A stretch of 64,000 nucleotides of DNA from Stutzerimonas kirkiae (GTDB lineage: Bacteria; Pseudomonadota; Gammaproteobacteria; Pseudomonadales; Pseudomonadaceae): contig NZ_QJUO01000016.1 of NCBI RefSeq assembly GCF_004327335.1, positions 1 through 64,000 of the forward strand, read 5' to 3'. The notes below the pieces were generated by a model, which worked only from the letters and a program-made list of their open reading frames with translations, did no database searches and had not been told where the DNA came from. Shown in pieces: positions 53,699 to 63,268 of this stretch; the first letter of the stretch is position 1; every line of letters starts with the position of its first letter. The position numbers and the translations under genes were made by a program.

Positions 53699-55084
53699 TT
53701 ATGAATCGGAATCGCGCAGGCTCGGGCCTTGCCCTGAGCCGCCGCCATCGCCGCCGCGCAGCGTGTGAGCGGTGGTGGTCGCGGCGTGGGTCATCTGCTG
53801 GCGGCGGTGCAGGCGCTTGGCCCAGGCCGGTTGCTTCTGCCCAGCGGCGGCCGGGGCATCGCCTTCGGCTGCATTCCCTTGGGCAGCGCTACTGGCCGCT
53901 GCCGCACCGCCGCCAGAAGCCGGGGCCGCGCCATCGGCGCGGAAAGCGGCTGTTGTGCGGTCTTTGAGCGAGCGCGCCCCGGCGGCGGCCTTCTGGCCGG
54001 CGGCCTGCGCGCCGGTCTTGGCGATGTTGCCAAGACCAGCCGCCGCGCCCTTGGCCCCGCCGCCGGCAGCGGCGGAGCCGGCCTGGAACGCCGAGCGGGC
54101 ACCGCTGGCCGCCGATGTCGCAGCGCGGGCGCCGCTGCCGGCCAGCTTGGCAGCGGCCGGCGCCATGCGCGCCCCGGCTGCTACGGCACCGCCCACGCCG
54201 GTCGCTGCGGCGCCAATGGCAACGCCCGTGCCAACAGCGCCGACAGCGGCACCGGCCATCGCGCCCGCGCCAAGCTGTGGCGCACCGGACACCAGGCCGG
54301 TGGCGATGCCCGGCCCGAAGATGCCCAAGGCCAGCAGTGAGAGCGAAGCCAGCATCACGACCAGGGCATGGTCGATGGACGGCTCATCCGGCACGGTCTG
54401 GAACTCGGCGAACAGGCCCGAACCGATACCGACGATCACAGCCAAAACCAAGACCTTGATGCCAGCCGACACCACATTGCCTAGAACCTTCTCGGCCAGG
54501 AATGCGGTCTTGTTCCAAAGCGCGAACGGCACCAGCACGAACCCGGCGAGCGTGGTCAGCTTGAACTCGATGAGGGTGATGAAAAGCTGCACGGCCAGCA
54601 CGAAGAAGCAGAGGATCACCACTAGCCACGCGAGGAACATCACCACGATCGGGTCGATGTTCGTGAACACTTCGGGGAAGCCAGCCATGTCGCCGATCTG
54701 CTCCAGAATCGGCGCACCCGCGTCGATGCCGGTCTTCGCCAGCCGCCCCGGTTGCAGGAAGTTCTCCATCGTGATGGCCGAGCCGGTGGCCGTCAGGCCC
54801 AGGCCGGCGAACGAGCGGAACACGATGCCGGCCAGCCAGTTGAAGTTGCCGATGATGTAGGCGAACGCACCGACGTAGAGCACCTTGCGCAGCAGCTTGG
54901 CGATCACGTCCTCGCCCTGGCCGGTGGCGTGGCTCATGGCCCAATACAGGCCGGCGATGGTCATGTCGATGACGATGAGCGTGGCGGTGAGAAACGCCAC
55001 TTCGCCTTGCAGCAGGCCGAAACCCGAGTCGATGTAGCGCGAGAAGGTATCGAGGAAGCGGTCGATGATGGTCACGTCGTTCAT
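53699..55084 (-). CDS. trbL: Conjugal transfer protein TrbL (VirB6-like)
   Basis: This 461-residue polytopic inner-membrane protein has about six helices in residues 1-270 and a very long Ala/Gly-rich, low-complexity tail (about 270-461, AAGARMAPAAAKLAGSGARAATSAASGARS and so on). That tail is typical of TrbL. It forms part of the translocation channel. It starts 4 bp inside the trbK-like gene. Confidence 0.93.
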   Translation of the reverse strand: MNDVTIIDRFLDTFSRYIDSGFGLLQGEVAFLTATLIVIDMTIAGLYWAMSHATGQGEDVIAKLLRKVLYVGAFAYIIGNFNWLAGIVFRSFAGLGLTATGSAITMENFLQPGRLAKTGIDAGAPILEQIGDMAGFPEVFTNIDPIVVMFLAWLVVILCFFVLAVQLFITLIEFKLTTLAGFVLVPFALWNKTAFLAEKVLGNVVSAGIKVLVLAVIVGIGSGLFAEFQTVPDEPSIDHALVVMLASLSLLALGIFGPGIATGLVSGAPQLGAGAMAGAAVGAVGTGVAIGAAATGVGGAVAAGARMAPAAAKLAGSGARAATSAASGARSAFQAGSAAAGGGAKGAAAGLGNIAKTGAQAAGQKAAAGARSLKDRTTAAFRADGAAPASGGGAAAASSAAQGNAAEGDAPAAAGQKQPAWAKRLHRRQQMTHAATTTAHTLRGGDGGGSGQGPSLRDSDS

Positions 55085-55407
55085 GGCGTGTCCTCCGGTG
55101 GGGCGAGCGGCGTGTCGCCTTCTTGCATGTCGTCGGCGGGTGTATCGAAGCTCGGCGGGATTGGCGGCAGTTCGGCCAGCGAGTCGTACTCGTCCGGCCC
55201 GGTATGGCCTGCGAAGAAGCGCTGCCGGAAGGCTTCGGCGGCGGCGCGGCAGGCGTCCTCGCCCACGGCCTGCCGGTCAGCCGCGCATTGCCCGCGCAGC
55301 GCCTTGAGCCGCACGGGATCGGCGGCCAGGGCGTCGGCCAGGTTCTCGGCCGGCTGCTGGCCGCAAGCGGTCAGCAGCACGGCCAGCAGGACACAAGCGC
55401 ATCGCAT
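55081..55407 (-). CDS. trbK: TrbK-like entry-exclusion lipoprotein
   Basis: This 108-residue protein has a lipobox VLLTAC (Cys near 15) and a short helical body with RLKALRGQCAADRQAVGEDACRAAAEAFRQRFF, followed by a Pro/acidic tail. Position between trbJ and trbL and lipoprotein character match TrbK, which blocks entry of the same element into an occupied cell. The core resembles the lipoprotein at 63,005, suggesting two related exclusion proteins. Confidence 0.82.
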   Translation of the reverse strand: MRCACVLLAVLLTACGQQPAENLADALAADPVRLKALRGQCAADRQAVGEDACRAAAEAFRQRFFAGHTGPDEYDSLAELPPIPPSFDTPADDMQEGDTPLAPPEDTP

Positions 55408-55418
55408 GGCCGCCTCCG

Positions 55419-56159
55419 TCAGTTGTTGGGGTAGAAATTGACGGACTGCGGCGTGTACGGCGTGCCGGTGCCAAGGAAGCGCCTGCGCACTTCGCGGGCG
55501 CGCTCGGTGACCGCCGCCTGCCGCGCGAGTTCCAGCGAAGCGGCCCGGTCTTGCGTGATCTGGAGCTGCTGCGCCTGGATCGACTGCTTGGCCTGGAGCG
55601 CGAGAAGCTGGTTGGTCGCCTGCATGGCTTGCAGCGCGCCGGTGGCCGATTGGCTCTGGCTCACGAGGTCGGCCAGCGCGCTTTCGTCTTGGGTCAGGTT
55701 CTGCGACACCTGGGCTTGCATCCGCATGGCGGTGTGCAGGCCGTCCAAGGTGTTCTGCCAACGCTCGCGGGCGTCCTGCGCCATGCGGTCGCCGCTGACG
55801 GTGGCGGCGTACTGCTCGGGATAAAGGCGCGCGAACTCCCGATCCATGTTCGTCACGTCGTAGGCCAGTCCCTGCGCCTCGGCGATCAGGCGTTCAGTGG
55901 TGGCGAGCGTCGAACGCAGGCGGTTGACGATGTTGAAGTCCAGGCTCGCCAGATTGCGAGCTTGGTTCATCAGCATCTGCGCCTCGTTTTGCAGTTGATT
56001 GATCTGGTTGTTGATCTGCTCCAGCGTGCGAACGGCGGTGAGCGTGTTCTGCACGAAGTTGGACGGGTCGAATACGGTGATGGCCGCCGCCGGCTGGGCG
56101 AGCATCAGCGAGCCAGCCAGCGCGGCGGCCAGCGAAACGGAAAGCGCACGGATCTTCAT
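55419..56159 (-). CDS. trbJ: Conjugal transfer protein TrbJ (VirB5-like)
   Basis: This 246-residue exported protein has a signal peptide (about residues 1-26, ending AAAI) and a long coiled-coil body (TLEQINNQINQLQNEAQMLMNQARNLASLDFNIVNRLRSTLATTERL). TrbJ/VirB5 proteins are minor pilus components. The ATG at 56159 overlaps the trbE stop by 4 bp and gives a normal signal peptide. Confidence 0.94.
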   Translation of the reverse strand: MKIRALSVSLAAALAGSLMLAQPAAAITVFDPSNFVQNTLTAVRTLEQINNQINQLQNEAQMLMNQARNLASLDFNIVNRLRSTLATTERLIAEAQGLAYDVTNMDREFARLYPEQYAATVSGDRMAQDARERWQNTLDGLHTAMRMQAQVSQNLTQDESALADLVSQSQSATGALQAMQATNQLLALQAKQSIQAQQLQITQDRAASLELARQAAVTERAREVRRRFLGTGTPYTPQSVNFYPNN

Positions 56160-58606
56160 GGCAGGTTCTCCTGTCGTGGTTGGGAAAGGAAGGAAGCCGC
56201 CGCCGGTGCGGACGGCAGCAGGTCGGCGGCCCAGTCGAGGCCGCGATGGCGCAGCCACGCGCCCGCGAAGCCCGGAGCGCCGGTCTGCGTCAGCACGCGG
56301 TCAATGTCGCGCTGGTCTTGCGGTGTAGATGCGCCCGCGAACGCGAGCGCGGTCGGCCCCAGATCAAGGTCGAACAGGCGATTGCCGAGACGGGATTGGT
56401 AGTAGTAGTCCCTTTTGGGCTGCGCGGTGGCGACGATCTCGATTTGCCGGCTGTTGAGGCCGAAGCCCTCGTAGATCGTGCGAATCTGCGGCTCTGTGGC
56501 CTGGGGATTGGGGAGAAAGATGCGGCTGGCGCAGCTTTCGATGATCGCGGGTGCGATGGTCGAATCCTTGATATCGGCGAGCGACTGCGTGGCGAAGATC
56601 ACCGACACGTTTTTCTTGCGCAGCGTCTTCAGCCATTGGCGGATGCGCGCGGCGAAAGACGGCTCATCGAGGAACAGCCACGCCTCATCGAGAATCAGCA
56701 GCGTGGGTGCGCCGTCGAAACGCTCATCGAAGCGGGCGAACAGGTAGCGCAGCACCGCTTGCACCGCAGCCGGGCTGTGCATCAATTCTTCCATCTCGAA
56801 GCCCTGCACGGCGCCGAGGCCAAGACGGTCGGCGTCCGCGTCCAATAGCTTGCCGTGCGCGCCGCCGAGCACATACGGGGCGAGCGTCTGTCGCAGCGCG
56901 TTGGATTGCAGCAGCACGGAAAGCCCGGTCATCGTGCGCTGCTCCACCGGCGCGCCGGCCAGGCTGCCCAGCGCCGACCAGATCGCCGCTTTCTCGTCCG
57001 GGCCGACGGTCACGCCTTCATGCAGTAAGCGGCCTTCCACCCATTCGGCCGCCCAGGTGCGGTAGCCCTCATGGTCGATGCGCGCGAGCGGCTGGAAGGC
57101 AATGCCGCCATCGGCGCCCAGGTCGTAGTGTTCGCCGCCCAGGCCCAGGATGGTGGCGCGCATCGAGCGACCCATGTCGAAGGCAAAGACCCGCGAGCCG
57201 AAGTAGCGGCGGAACTGCAAGACCAGCTTGGCGAGCAGGACGGACTTGCCCATGCCGGTCGGGCCAGCGACCAGCGTGTGCCCCACGTCGCCGATGTGCA
57301 GCGACAGCCGGAACGGCGTCGCGCCATCGGTGCGGGTGACGATCATCGGCGGGCCGTCGAGGTGGTCGTTCTTCTCCGGCCCGGCCCACACCGCTGACAG
57401 CGGCATCATGTGCGCCAGGTTCAGCGTCGAGACGATGGGCTGGCGCACGTTCGCGTAAGCGTTGCCGGGGATCGAGGACAGCCACGCATCGACGGCGTTC
57501 AGCGTTTCGGGGATGGTGACGAACCCGCGCCCCTGGATGACGCGCTCCACCATGCGCAGCTTCTCGTCAGCCGCGCCGGCATCCGTGTCCATCACGGTGA
57601 CGGTCGCCGTCAGGTAGCCGAAGGCGACCTGATCGCTGCCCAGTTCCTGCAAGGCAGCGTCGGCGTCGGCCGCCTTGTTGCTGGCGTCGGTATCGACCAG
57701 AGGCGACTCCTGCTGGAAGATGGTTTCGCGCAGCAGCGCGACGACGTTCTTGCGCTTGGCGAACCACTGGCGGCGCAGGCGGCCCAGCTCCTTCTCCGCC
57801 TCGGATTTGTCCAGGCACAGGAAGCGCGTGCTCCAGCGGTAGGCAAAGCCCAGGCGGTTGAGGTCGTCCAGAATCCCCGGCCAGGTCGAAGTCGGAAAGC
57901 CGCGCACCGACACCACGCGCAGGTGCTGGTCACCCAGCATCGGTGCCAGGCCACCGACCAGCGCGGAGTCGGCCAGCAGCGCGTCGATGTGGAACGGCAC
58001 CTCCGGCACGGCCACCGGATAGCGCTGCGTGGACACCGTGGCGTGCAGGTAGGTCAGTGTCTCGGCGTCATCGAGCCAGGCGATTTCCGGCATCACGCCA
58101 TCGAGCAAGTCGAAGACACGATCGGTTTCCGCCACGAAGGCATCGAGCCGGCCGCGCCAGTCCACGCCGTCGCCCGGCGAGTTCTCGTAGAGCAGCTTGG
58201 CCGCGCGGGCGCGCGATTCTTCGGGCGGCAGGTACGCGAGCGTCAGGTGATAGCCGCTCTCGAAGTGATGCCCCGATTCCTCGAAGGCCGCGCGGCGTTC
58301 CTCGTCCACGAGCCAGGACAGCGGTTCGGGAAAGTCGGAGTGTGGGTAATCCGCCGCCGGCCGGCGCTCGGCTTCAATGAACAAGGCCCAGCCCGAACCC
58401 AGCCGGCGCAGCGCGTTGTTGAGCCGCGCCGATGTGGCGATCAACTCGCCGTGTGTGGCACTGTCCAGGTCGGGCCCACGAAAGCGCGCCGTGCGCTGGA
58501 AACTGCCGTCCTTGTTCAAGACGACGCCTGGCGCGATCAGCCCAGCCCACGGAAGCCAGTCGGCGAGCAAGGCCGGGCGCTGCCGGTATTCAGCAAGGTT
58601 CAGCAT
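56156..58606 (-). CDS. trbE: Conjugal transfer ATPase TrbE (VirB4-like)
   Basis: This 816-residue ATPase has the VirB4 N-terminal domain and a C-terminal RecA-like domain. Walker A is GPTGMGKSVLL, Walker B is TLLILDEAW, and the VirB4-typical FATQSLADI and SRIFLPNP segments follow. It powers pilus assembly and DNA transfer from the inner membrane. It is the largest gene of the module, and the full length appears intact. Confidence 0.96.
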   Translation of the reverse strand: MLNLAEYRQRPALLADWLPWAGLIAPGVVLNKDGSFQRTARFRGPDLDSATHGELIATSARLNNALRRLGSGWALFIEAERRPAADYPHSDFPEPLSWLVDEERRAAFEESGHHFESGYHLTLAYLPPEESRARAAKLLYENSPGDGVDWRGRLDAFVAETDRVFDLLDGVMPEIAWLDDAETLTYLHATVSTQRYPVAVPEVPFHIDALLADSALVGGLAPMLGDQHLRVVSVRGFPTSTWPGILDDLNRLGFAYRWSTRFLCLDKSEAEKELGRLRRQWFAKRKNVVALLRETIFQQESPLVDTDASNKAADADAALQELGSDQVAFGYLTATVTVMDTDAGAADEKLRMVERVIQGRGFVTIPETLNAVDAWLSSIPGNAYANVRQPIVSTLNLAHMMPLSAVWAGPEKNDHLDGPPMIVTRTDGATPFRLSLHIGDVGHTLVAGPTGMGKSVLLAKLVLQFRRYFGSRVFAFDMGRSMRATILGLGGEHYDLGADGGIAFQPLARIDHEGYRTWAAEWVEGRLLHEGVTVGPDEKAAIWSALGSLAGAPVEQRTMTGLSVLLQSNALRQTLAPYVLGGAHGKLLDADADRLGLGAVQGFEMEELMHSPAAVQAVLRYLFARFDERFDGAPTLLILDEAWLFLDEPSFAARIRQWLKTLRKKNVSVIFATQSLADIKDSTIAPAIIESCASRIFLPNPQATEPQIRTIYEGFGLNSRQIEIVATAQPKRDYYYQSRLGNRLFDLDLGPTALAFAGASTPQDQRDIDRVLTQTGAPGFAGAWLRHRGLDWAADLLPSAPAAASFLSQPRQENLP

Positions 58607-58618
58607 GGCGGCGTCCCC

Positions 58619-58891
58619 CTACACGTCCAGCAGCGGTTTGTGCTTGATGTGCCGGGCGAAGACCTGCATGAACTGCGGATCGACGCGCGCGCCCCAGACC
58701 GCCAGCGAATGGCCGACGATCCAGAGCACCGCACCGGGAATCCACAGTTGCAGGCCCAGCCCGACGGCGGCGGCCAGCGTGCCGTTGGCGATCGCCACGG
58801 TGCGCGGCGCACCGCCCATCAGGATCGGCTCGGTCAGCGAGCGATGCAGCGGCACCTCGAAGCCCGCCGTGAAGGCATCCGGGGCACTCAT
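58619..58891 (-). CDS. trbD: Conjugal transfer protein TrbD (VirB3-like)
   Basis: This 90-residue protein has the VirB3 pattern: PLHRSLTEPILMGGAPR, then two adjacent transmembrane segments (TVAIANGTLAAAVGLGLQLWIPGAVLWIVGHSLAVWGA), then FARHIKHKPLLDV. It works with TrbE at the inner membrane. The ATG at 58891 overlaps the trbC stop (4 bp) and is preferred to longer upstream starts. Confidence 0.92.
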   Translation of the reverse strand: MSAPDAFTAGFEVPLHRSLTEPILMGGAPRTVAIANGTLAAAVGLGLQLWIPGAVLWIVGHSLAVWGARVDPQFMQVFARHIKHKPLLDV

Positions 58892-59271
58892 ACGACCGCC
58901 CCGCCGGAGAACGAGAAGAACGACAGGAAGAACGAGGACGCGGCGAACGCGATGGACAGGCCGAACACGATCTGGATCAGCTTGCGGAAGCCGCCGCTGG
59001 TATCGCCGAAGGCCAGGGCCAGGCCGGTGGAAATGATGATGATGACCGCGACGATGCGCGCCACCGGCCCCTGGATGGATTCGAGGATCGAGGTCAGCGG
59101 GCCTTCCCAGGGCATCGAGGAACCGGAGGCCTGCGCGGTGCCGGCCATCATCAGCATGATGGCGGCCAGCAGCAGGCCGTGCTGCGCCGGCGCGGCCAGG
59201 CGCCGCAGGCGCGCGAAGGCCGAAGCCGGATTTACGGAAATGCGGAAAGCATGAATGTGCATCTGCGTCAT
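58888..59271 (-). CDS. trbC: Conjugal pilin TrbC (VirB2-like)
   Basis: This 127-residue prepilin has an N-terminal leader and first hydrophobic segment (GLLLAAIMLMMAGTAQA, signal-cleavage-like) and then a second hydrophobic region (VAVIIIISTGLALAFG...LIQIVFGLSIAFAASSFFLSFF). Ser and Gly between the helices fit the loop of VirB2/TrbC pilins. It forms the conjugative pilus. Coupled by 4-bp overlaps on both sides. Confidence 0.94.
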   Translation of the reverse strand: MTQMHIHAFRISVNPASAFARLRRLAAPAQHGLLLAAIMLMMAGTAQASGSSMPWEGPLTSILESIQGPVARIVAVIIIISTGLALAFGDTSGGFRKLIQIVFGLSIAFAASSFFLSFFSFSGGAVV

Positions 59272-60314
59272 GGCAGTTCTCCAGAGGGTTCAGGGGACGG
59301 GGAAGGAACTGGCGGCAGCTCGGGAAACGGCGTTTCCAGCGCATCCGCCATGCGATAGCCCACGCCGTCGAAGCCGACGACGCGGGCGATGCTTTCGACG
59401 TGGCGCTTGCGGCCACGCCCGGCGATGTGGATGACGACGTTGATGGCCTCGGCGATCAACGCGCGCGGCGGATTCACCGCCACTTCAAGAATCAGTTGTT
59501 CCAGGCGCAGCAGCGCGCCCAAGGCGGAACCGGCGTGAATCGTGGCGATGCCACCGGGGTGGCCGGTGCCCCACACCTTGATGAGATCCAGCGCCTCGCC
59601 GCCGCGCACCTCGCCGACGATCACGCGGTCGGGGCGCAGGCGTATCGTGGCGCGCACCAGTTCCTGCATCGACACCACGCCCGCGCGTGTGCGCAGCGGC
59701 ACATGGTCGCGGGCCGCGCATTGCAGCTCGATGGTGTCTTCGAGCACCAGCACGCGATCGCCGGTGGCTGCGATCTCGGCCAGCAGTGCATTGGCGAGCG
59801 TGGTCTTGCCGGTACTGGTGCCGCCGGCGATCAGGATGTTCTGCCGCTCGCGCACGGCGCGGCGCAGGAAGTCCGCCTGGCCGGCAGTCAGGATGCCGTC
59901 GGCCACATAGCGATCCAGGCCGATGATGCTCACGGCCCGCTTGCGCAGCGCGAACGCCGGCCCCGGTGCAGCCGGCGGCAAGATGCCCTCGAAGCGTTCG
60001 CCCGTTTCGGGCAGCTCGGCGGTCAGCAGCGGCTGGCCGCGATGCACTTCCGCGCCGACGTGGGCCGCGACCAGGCGGATGATGCGTTCGCCATCGGCTT
60101 CGGGCAGTTCGACGCCCAGCGGTGCGCGGCCCGACGACAGCCGATCGACCCATAGGGTGCGGTCGGGGTTGAGCATGATTTCCACCACGTCCGGGTCTTC
60201 CAGCGCGGCGGCGATCAACGGCCCCATTGCTGTTCGCAGCATCTGGATGCGGCGATCCAGCGAAGTCGCGGCCGACGAACGCGGCTCGGGCGGGATCTGC
60301 GGAACGGCGCTCAT
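59268..60314 (-). CDS. trbB: Conjugal transfer ATPase TrbB (VirB11-like)
   Basis: This 348-residue secretion ATPase has Walker A GGTSTGKTTL, an Asp box (RVLVLEDTIELQC), Walker B RPDRVIVGEVRGGEALDLI and the His box GHPGGIATIHAGSA. These are the marks of VirB11 hexameric ATPases. It is peripheral to the inner membrane and drives pilus biogenesis. It is the first trb gene after the RHH protein gene. Confidence 0.96.
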   Translation of the reverse strand: MSAVPQIPPEPRSSAATSLDRRIQMLRTAMGPLIAAALEDPDVVEIMLNPDRTLWVDRLSSGRAPLGVELPEADGERIIRLVAAHVGAEVHRGQPLLTAELPETGERFEGILPPAAPGPAFALRKRAVSIIGLDRYVADGILTAGQADFLRRAVRERQNILIAGGTSTGKTTLANALLAEIAATGDRVLVLEDTIELQCAARDHVPLRTRAGVVSMQELVRATIRLRPDRVIVGEVRGGEALDLIKVWGTGHPGGIATIHAGSALGALLRLEQLILEVAVNPPRALIAEAINVVIHIAGRGRKRHVESIARVVGFDGVGYRMADALETPFPELPPVPSPSPEPSGELP

Positions 60315-60775
60315 GAGGCACGCTCCTGCGCTTCGACCTGGGCCGCCGCGTCATCCATTCGCATCGGATCGGGATGCAGTTCTTCCACCACGTCGCGCAC
60401 AAGGCTGCGGCCGCGCAGCAGGTGGCGGCCGAGTTGTTCGACGAACTGCTCGAAGCGTGCCTTGCCCTGGGCACGGGCGGCTTCCTGATGTGCCTCGGGC
60501 ACGGGTGTACTGACGGTCAGGAAGTAGCGGACGAACAGCGCCAGCGTTTCGATCTGGATGTTCTGGTCGCGCTCCAGGCGCTCGGTCTGGCGCGACAGCC
60601 GATCCAGCCGCTTGGCGATGGCCGCCTCGCGCTGGTCGCCCGCGTCCGGCGACAACCATGACGCCAGCGCCGCCGCGACGATGCTGGATTTCGACACGCC
60701 TTTCTTGGCGGCCAATTCGTCCAGGCGTTTGGCGTGCTCGGGCTGGATGAACAGATTGAGGCGGTATTGGCTCAT
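60311..60775 (-). CDS. Ribbon-helix-helix (CopG-type) protein
   Basis: This 154-residue protein opens with a short RHH domain (YRLNLFIQPEHAKRLDELAAKKGVSKSSIVAAALASWL, residues 4-41). A coiled-coil and charged C-terminal half follows (IAKRLDRLSRQTERLERDQNIQIETLALF). It lies between traG and trbB with 4-bp overlaps, the usual place of a CopG-family gene in Tn4371-type elements. It may regulate the operon or aid transfer-complex assembly at oriT. Confidence 0.88.
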   Translation of the reverse strand: MSQYRLNLFIQPEHAKRLDELAAKKGVSKSSIVAAALASWLSPDAGDQREAAIAKRLDRLSRQTERLERDQNIQIETLALFVRYFLTVSTPVPEAHQEAARAQGKARFEQFVEQLGRHLLRGRSLVRDVVEELHPDPMRMDDAAAQVEAQERAS

Positions 60776-62769
60776 AGGTCGATTCCGTCGTTGGGGTTCA
60801 GCGATGCCAGCCGGGCCGTGCGCTGCATCGCGGGGTCGAGCTGGCCGGGAAGCGGCAGCGGCAGGTCGTCGTCATCGAGCAGCGCAAGGTCGGTCGCGTG
60901 CGCGTCCGGTTCGGGGTCGTAGGCGACGGTTTCGGAGAGTTCGGGCTGACGGCGCGGGCCGCCGTCGTCGGCGCCGCCAAGGTCATCGACGAATGCCGTG
61001 GCTGGCGCGGCGGGTACGGCGGGAATCGCCAGGCCGCTCCAGTCGTCGGGTCGGGTCGGCGGCGCATCGGCATAGCGCCCGGCTGCGAGGTTGGGCGGCG
61101 ACAACACGCGCTGCTTGAAGTTGGCGTCGGCGTAGTAGCGCAGCTTCTTCGCCTTGATCGGCGGCAGGCTGGACACCATCACCACCGATTCGTCGGGCGG
61201 AAGCTGCATCACCTCGCCGGGGGTCAACAGCGGTCGGGCCGTCTCCTGCCGCGACACCATGAGATGCCCGAGCCACGGCGCAAGCCGATGACCGGCGTAG
61301 TTGCGTTGTGCGCGCAGTTCGGTGGCGGTGCCGAGCGTTTCGGAAATGCGTTTCGCGGTACGTTCGTCGTTGGTGGCGAACGTCACCCGGACGTGGCAGT
61401 TGTCGAGGATGGAATGGTTCTGCCCATACGCCTTGTCGATCTGATTGAGCGACTGCGCGATGAGGAAGCTGCGGATGCCGTAGCCGGCCATGAACGCCAG
61501 CGCCGTCTCGAAAAAGTCGAGGCGGCCGAGCGCGGGGAACTCGTCGAGCATCAGCAGCAGCTTGTGGCGGCGCTGGATGCCGTCGCTGCCGTCGAGTGAT
61601 TCCGTGAGTCGCCGCCCGAGCTGGTTGAGGATCAGCCGGATCAGCGGCTTGGTACGGCTGATGTCCGAGGGCGGCACCACGAGATACAGCGACACCGGAT
61701 GCTCGGCGGAAATCAGGTCGGCGATGCGCCAGTCGCAGCGCGAGGTCACTTCGGCCACCGTGGGATCGCGGTACAGGCCGAGGAACGACATGGCGGTGCT
61801 CAACACGCCGGAGCGTTCGTTGTCCGACTTGTTGAGCACTTCACGCGCAGCGGATGCGACGACGGGATGCGGCGCATCGCCCAGGTGCTTCGTCGTCATC
61901 ATCCGGTGCAGCGTCAGCTCGAACGGGCACGCCGGATCGGACAGGAAATTCGCCACCCCGCGCAGGGTTTTGTCGGTGCCGGCATAGAGCACATGCAGGA
62001 TGGCGCCGACCAGCATCGCGTGACTGGTCTTTTCCCAATGGTTCCTGCGTTCGAGCGCACCATCGGGATCGACCAGAATGTCCGCCACGTTCTGCACGTC
62101 GCGCACTTCATGCGCGCCGCGCCGAACTTCCAGCAGCGGGTTGTAGGCTGCCGACTTCGCATCGGTGGGGTTGAACAGCAGGCAATGGCTGAACCGCGAG
62201 CGCCAGCCTGCGGTGAGTGTCCAGTTTTCTCCTTTGATGTCGTGGACGACGACGGATGCAGGCCAGCTCAATAAGGTCGGCACGACCAGGCCGACGCCTT
62301 TGCCGCTGCGGGTCGGCGCAAAGGTCAAGACGTGTTCCGGGCCTTCGTGGCGCAGGTACTGGTCGCGATGCAGGCCGAGGAAGACTCCGGCCGGCTGGGT
62401 CAGCCCAGCCTTGCGGATGTCGGCGGTATCAGCCCAGCGCGCCGAACCGTAGGTTGTGACGAGGCGCGACTGTCGCGAGCGCCATACCGACATGGCGATG
62501 GCGACCACTACGGCCAGAAGGCCGCTGCCGCCCGCAATCGCGCCGCCTATGTCGAAGACGTGCGGCGCGTAGGCATCGAAGAAGAACCACCATTCAAACA
62601 GCCGCCAGGGGTGATAGACCGGCGTGCCATGGAAGTCGAACCAGGGCGAGCCAAGGCGTACTTGATGTCCGAGGGCGGCCGCTGTCCATTGCGTTGCACT
62701 CCATACGCCGGCGATCACGATGCTGAAAACAGCGACGATCTGCCCGAACAGCACGCCCTGACCTTGCAT
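60772..62769 (-). CDS. traG: Type IV coupling protein TraG (VirD4-like)
   Basis: This 665-residue coupling protein has N-terminal transmembrane helices and a nucleotide-binding domain with Walker A FAPTRSGKGVGLV and Walker B LLLMLDEFPALGRLD. It is the TraG/VirD4 type that links the relaxosome to the pore. The start ATG is at 62769. A 235-bp space (62770-63004) without a gene precedes it, which may hold a promoter. Confidence 0.95.
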   Translation of the reverse strand: MQGQGVLFGQIVAVFSIVIAGVWSATQWTAAALGHQVRLGSPWFDFHGTPVYHPWRLFEWWFFFDAYAPHVFDIGGAIAGGSGLLAVVVAIAMSVWRSRQSRLVTTYGSARWADTADIRKAGLTQPAGVFLGLHRDQYLRHEGPEHVLTFAPTRSGKGVGLVVPTLLSWPASVVVHDIKGENWTLTAGWRSRFSHCLLFNPTDAKSAAYNPLLEVRRGAHEVRDVQNVADILVDPDGALERRNHWEKTSHAMLVGAILHVLYAGTDKTLRGVANFLSDPACPFELTLHRMMTTKHLGDAPHPVVASAAREVLNKSDNERSGVLSTAMSFLGLYRDPTVAEVTSRCDWRIADLISAEHPVSLYLVVPPSDISRTKPLIRLILNQLGRRLTESLDGSDGIQRRHKLLLMLDEFPALGRLDFFETALAFMAGYGIRSFLIAQSLNQIDKAYGQNHSILDNCHVRVTFATNDERTAKRISETLGTATELRAQRNYAGHRLAPWLGHLMVSRQETARPLLTPGEVMQLPPDESVVMVSSLPPIKAKKLRYYADANFKQRVLSPPNLAAGRYADAPPTRPDDWSGLAIPAVPAAPATAFVDDLGGADDGGPRRQPELSETVAYDPEPDAHATDLALLDDDDLPLPLPGQLDPAMQRTARLASLNPNDGIDL

Positions 62770-63004
62770 GACTGGCCTCCGATTTTCCCTGCGCTGATTC
62801 CTCGCTCACACGCGGCACAAGGACGTGCCGCATAGCGCGAGGATCAGTGCCGGGTCGGTGCCGGTCAAAGACCGTTATCGGAAGAAAGGTCGAGTAAAAA
62901 GCAAGATTTCGCGCGGGAGCGCAGGCAGAGAAAACGCCGCAAGCGATGGCGCGTTGCGGCGTGTCGAGCAAGAAATCGGAAGTTTCGTGGCGAAGCGCCT
63001 ACGA

Positions 63005-63268
63005 TCAGAACTTGGGCGGATTCTCCGGCGGCGTATAGGGCACCGTGCCGTCGCCATAGAACCGCTTGCGTGTGGCCTCGGCGACTCGGTTGCATAGCTC
63101 GTCGCCCAGCTTCGCGCGTTCGACTCTACATTGTTGGCGCAGCTCTTTAAGCCGCTCGGGGTTGGATGCCAGTTCTTCGACGGTCGGCAGGTTTGCCTGT
63201 CGAGGTGTTTCGGACTGGCCGCAGGCCGTCAGCGCTACCGCCAGCAGAAACGGGATGGTCTTCTTCAT
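63005..63268 (-). CDS. EexN-like exclusion lipoprotein
   Basis: This 87-residue protein has a lipobox VALTAC (Cys near 16) and a body VEELASNPERLKELRQQCRVERAKLGDELCNRVAEATRKRFYGDG. It fits EexN/TrbK-type exclusion lipoproteins. The pattern 'RLK.LR.QC...R...G...C...AEA.R.RF' is also present in the protein at 55,081. It starts 4 bp inside the stop of the LysR gene. Confidence 0.8.
   Translation of the reverse strand: MKKTIPFLLAVALTACGQSETPRQANLPTVEELASNPERLKELRQQCRVERAKLGDELCNRVAEATRKRFYGDGTVPYTPPENPPKF

Noticed and set aside
57410-59254. A 614-residue plus-strand frame opposite trbE, trbD and trbC
   Set aside because: Antisense shadow; the trb genes on the other strand are unambiguous.
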